5,985 bases of DNA, taken from the NCBI GenBank assembly GCA_043101835.1, contig JBICHM010000322.1:1-5985 (forward strand). The letters are read 5' to 3'. The stretch is from JBICHM01 sp043101835. Its GTDB lineage: Bacteria > Planctomycetota > Phycisphaerae > Phycisphaerales > UBA1924. A program made the translations under genes and the position numbers. Position 1 is the first letter of the stretch. Each line of letters starts with the position of its first letter. Positions 4,994-5,985 of this stretch are shown here, piece by piece. A model generated the notes under the pieces. That model saw nothing but the letters and a program-made list of their open reading frames with translations. It was not told the DNA's origin and searched no databases.

Positions 4994-5985
4994 ATGCGAC
5001 TGTTTCCGATGCTTGTCACCGGCGCGGCCCTTGCCGTCGCGCCGCTCACGATGCACACCGCCTTCGCGCAGGATGCGCCGGCCCCCGAGGCCGCGTCCGT
5101 TGTCGAGAAGACGGTCGCGTCGCTTCAGAAGATCTCCGCCGTCTCGTACCACGCGCGTCTGAGCGCCGGCGGCGCCATCGAGGGCCAGGCGCCCACGATC
5201 GAAGGCAAGGTTCTGCTCGAAGGCCGCCCCGAGGGCGACATCCCGCTCGTCTTCCGAGGCGAGGGAACCATCACCGCGCCGGACGGCTCGTCCACAGAGA
5301 AGTTCCTCTCGTCATTCGATGGCGACAGCGCGTTCGGCGTGAACTACGACGAGCGCGTCCTGTACACGGGCGAACTCGGCGCCGGCGGGCTCGACCTGCT
5401 CACCGGCACGCTCGAACTGCTCGTCGACGCCTTCGTCGTCGATGACCCCATGCTCGAAGAGCGCAACGCCTTCGCGACCACGCTCCTCGACAACGCCGAG
5501 GTCGGCGGCGTCGAGTGCCGCGTCGTGCAGTTCCAGTACGCCGAGAGCGCCGAGGGCGGCATGAGCCGCTGGTTCATCGGCGTCGAGGACAACCTTCCCC
5601 GGCGCATCCAGCGACTGCTGATGATCCCCGCCGGTGAAGCGACGATCACCTACGAACTGACCGAACTCAACACGAGCCCCGACGTGGCCGACGACGCATT
5701 CGCGATCGCCGCCCTCGAGGGCTTCGGCGTCGAGAGCTACGACACCTCGGGCCTGCTTCCGATCGGCTCGGTCGCCCCGGACTTCACGCTCAGGAACGAT
5801 GACGGCGAGGATGTCACGCTGTCGGAACTGCGCGGGCAGGTTGTGGTGCTCGACTTCTGGGCCACCTGGTGCGGCCCGTGCAAGGTCGCCATGCCCGGTG
5901 TGCAGGAACTGCACGAGGAGTTCGCCGACCAGCCGGTGCAGATCTTCGGCGTCAACTGCTGGGAGCAGGGGCCTTCGGAGGCGGC
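4994..5985 (+). CDS. Exported LolA/DUF2092-like and TlpA-like thioredoxin fusion, 3' end missing
   Basis: Open from ATG 4994 (GGAGG just upstream) to the window's right edge, with 330 residues visible and no stop. Residues 1-25 form a signal peptide (MRLFPMLVTG... ending HTAFA), with a likely cut before Q26, so the protein acts outside the cytoplasm. Residues about 35-240 start with VVEKTVASLQKISAVSYHARL, contain SRWFIGVEDNLPRRI and end DDAFAIAALEGFG. This pattern resembles the LolA-like/DUF2092 group of periplasmic beta-sheet proteins; the call is from memory and less sure. From about 256, PIGSVAPDFTLRNDDGEDV opens a redoxin/TlpA domain, with LDFWATWCGPCK carrying the redox pair C293 and C296. 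TlpA-type domains reduce or exchange disulfides in exported proteins. About two thirds of the redoxin domain lies beyond the window, so the cis-Pro loop cannot be checked. The partner is unknown. Confidence 0.88.
   Translation, partial: MRLFPMLVTGAALAVAPLTMHTAFAQDAPAPEAASVVEKTVASLQKISAVSYHARLSAGGAIEGQAPTIEGKVLLEGRPEGDIPLVFRGEGTITAPDGSSTEKFLSSFDGDSAFGVNYDERVLYTGELGAGGLDLLTGTLELLVDAFVVDDPMLEERNAFATTLLDNAEVGGVECRVVQFQYAESAEGGMSRWFIGVEDNLPRRIQRLLMIPAGEATITYELTELNTSPDVADDAFAIAALEGFGVESYDTSGLLPIGSVAPDFTLRNDDGEDVTLSELRGQVVVLDFWATWCGPCKVAMPGVQELHEEFADQPVQIFGVNCWEQGPSEA

Overview
This is a GC-rich bacterial window (about 70% G+C by eye, with a strong G/C third-position bias in every real gene). It carries five protein genes, one tRNA and several readable control sites. 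The gene set and style suggest a planctomycete, perhaps of the Phycisphaerae. The pointers are an isolated trpC, an exported LolA/DUF2092-like plus TlpA fusion, a YcgR-like PilZ protein and a mixture of strong and absent Shine-Dalgarno sites. That placement is an inference from gene content and is not proven by the sequence.

Layout. Bases 1-582 hold the 3' part of a class I SAM-dependent methyltransferase gene; its start is lost at the window edge behind a run of 19 C. After a gene-free gap of 157 bases, a PilZ-domain protein starts at a GTG with a good ribosome binding site (740-1627, +). It runs tail to tail into trpC (1645-2505, -), and the 17-base gap is almost entirely filled by a perfect 6-bp hairpin. 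Head to head with trpC is a CPBP-family (Rce1/CAAX-protease-like) membrane protein (about 2531-3475, +) whose start is unclear. Sixty-two bases later comes a tryptophanyl-tRNA synthetase of the TrpRS II type (3538-4635, +).

Next is a complete stable-RNA unit: promoter (TTGACG, 17 bases, TACGCT), tRNA-Ile(GAU) at 4719-4792, and a textbook intrinsic terminator at 4801-4834. After a further hairpin and another promoter-like pair, a secreted fusion gene starts at 4994 and runs off the right end. It encodes a signal peptide, a LolA/DUF2092-like domain and a thioredoxin-like TlpA domain with WCGPC.

How the genes relate. trpC makes tryptophan's indole precursor and trpS charges tRNA-Trp, so two tryptophan-related genes lie within 3 kb. 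They are on opposite strands with a membrane protein between them, so they are not one operon. Most genes here look like single transcription units. I see no mobile element, CRISPR array, defence cluster or clear novel multi-gene system. The points most worth checking are the divergent PilZ domain, the CPBP start that overlaps the trpC leader, the recurring TAnnCT -10 pattern, and a possible leaderless trpS mRNA.
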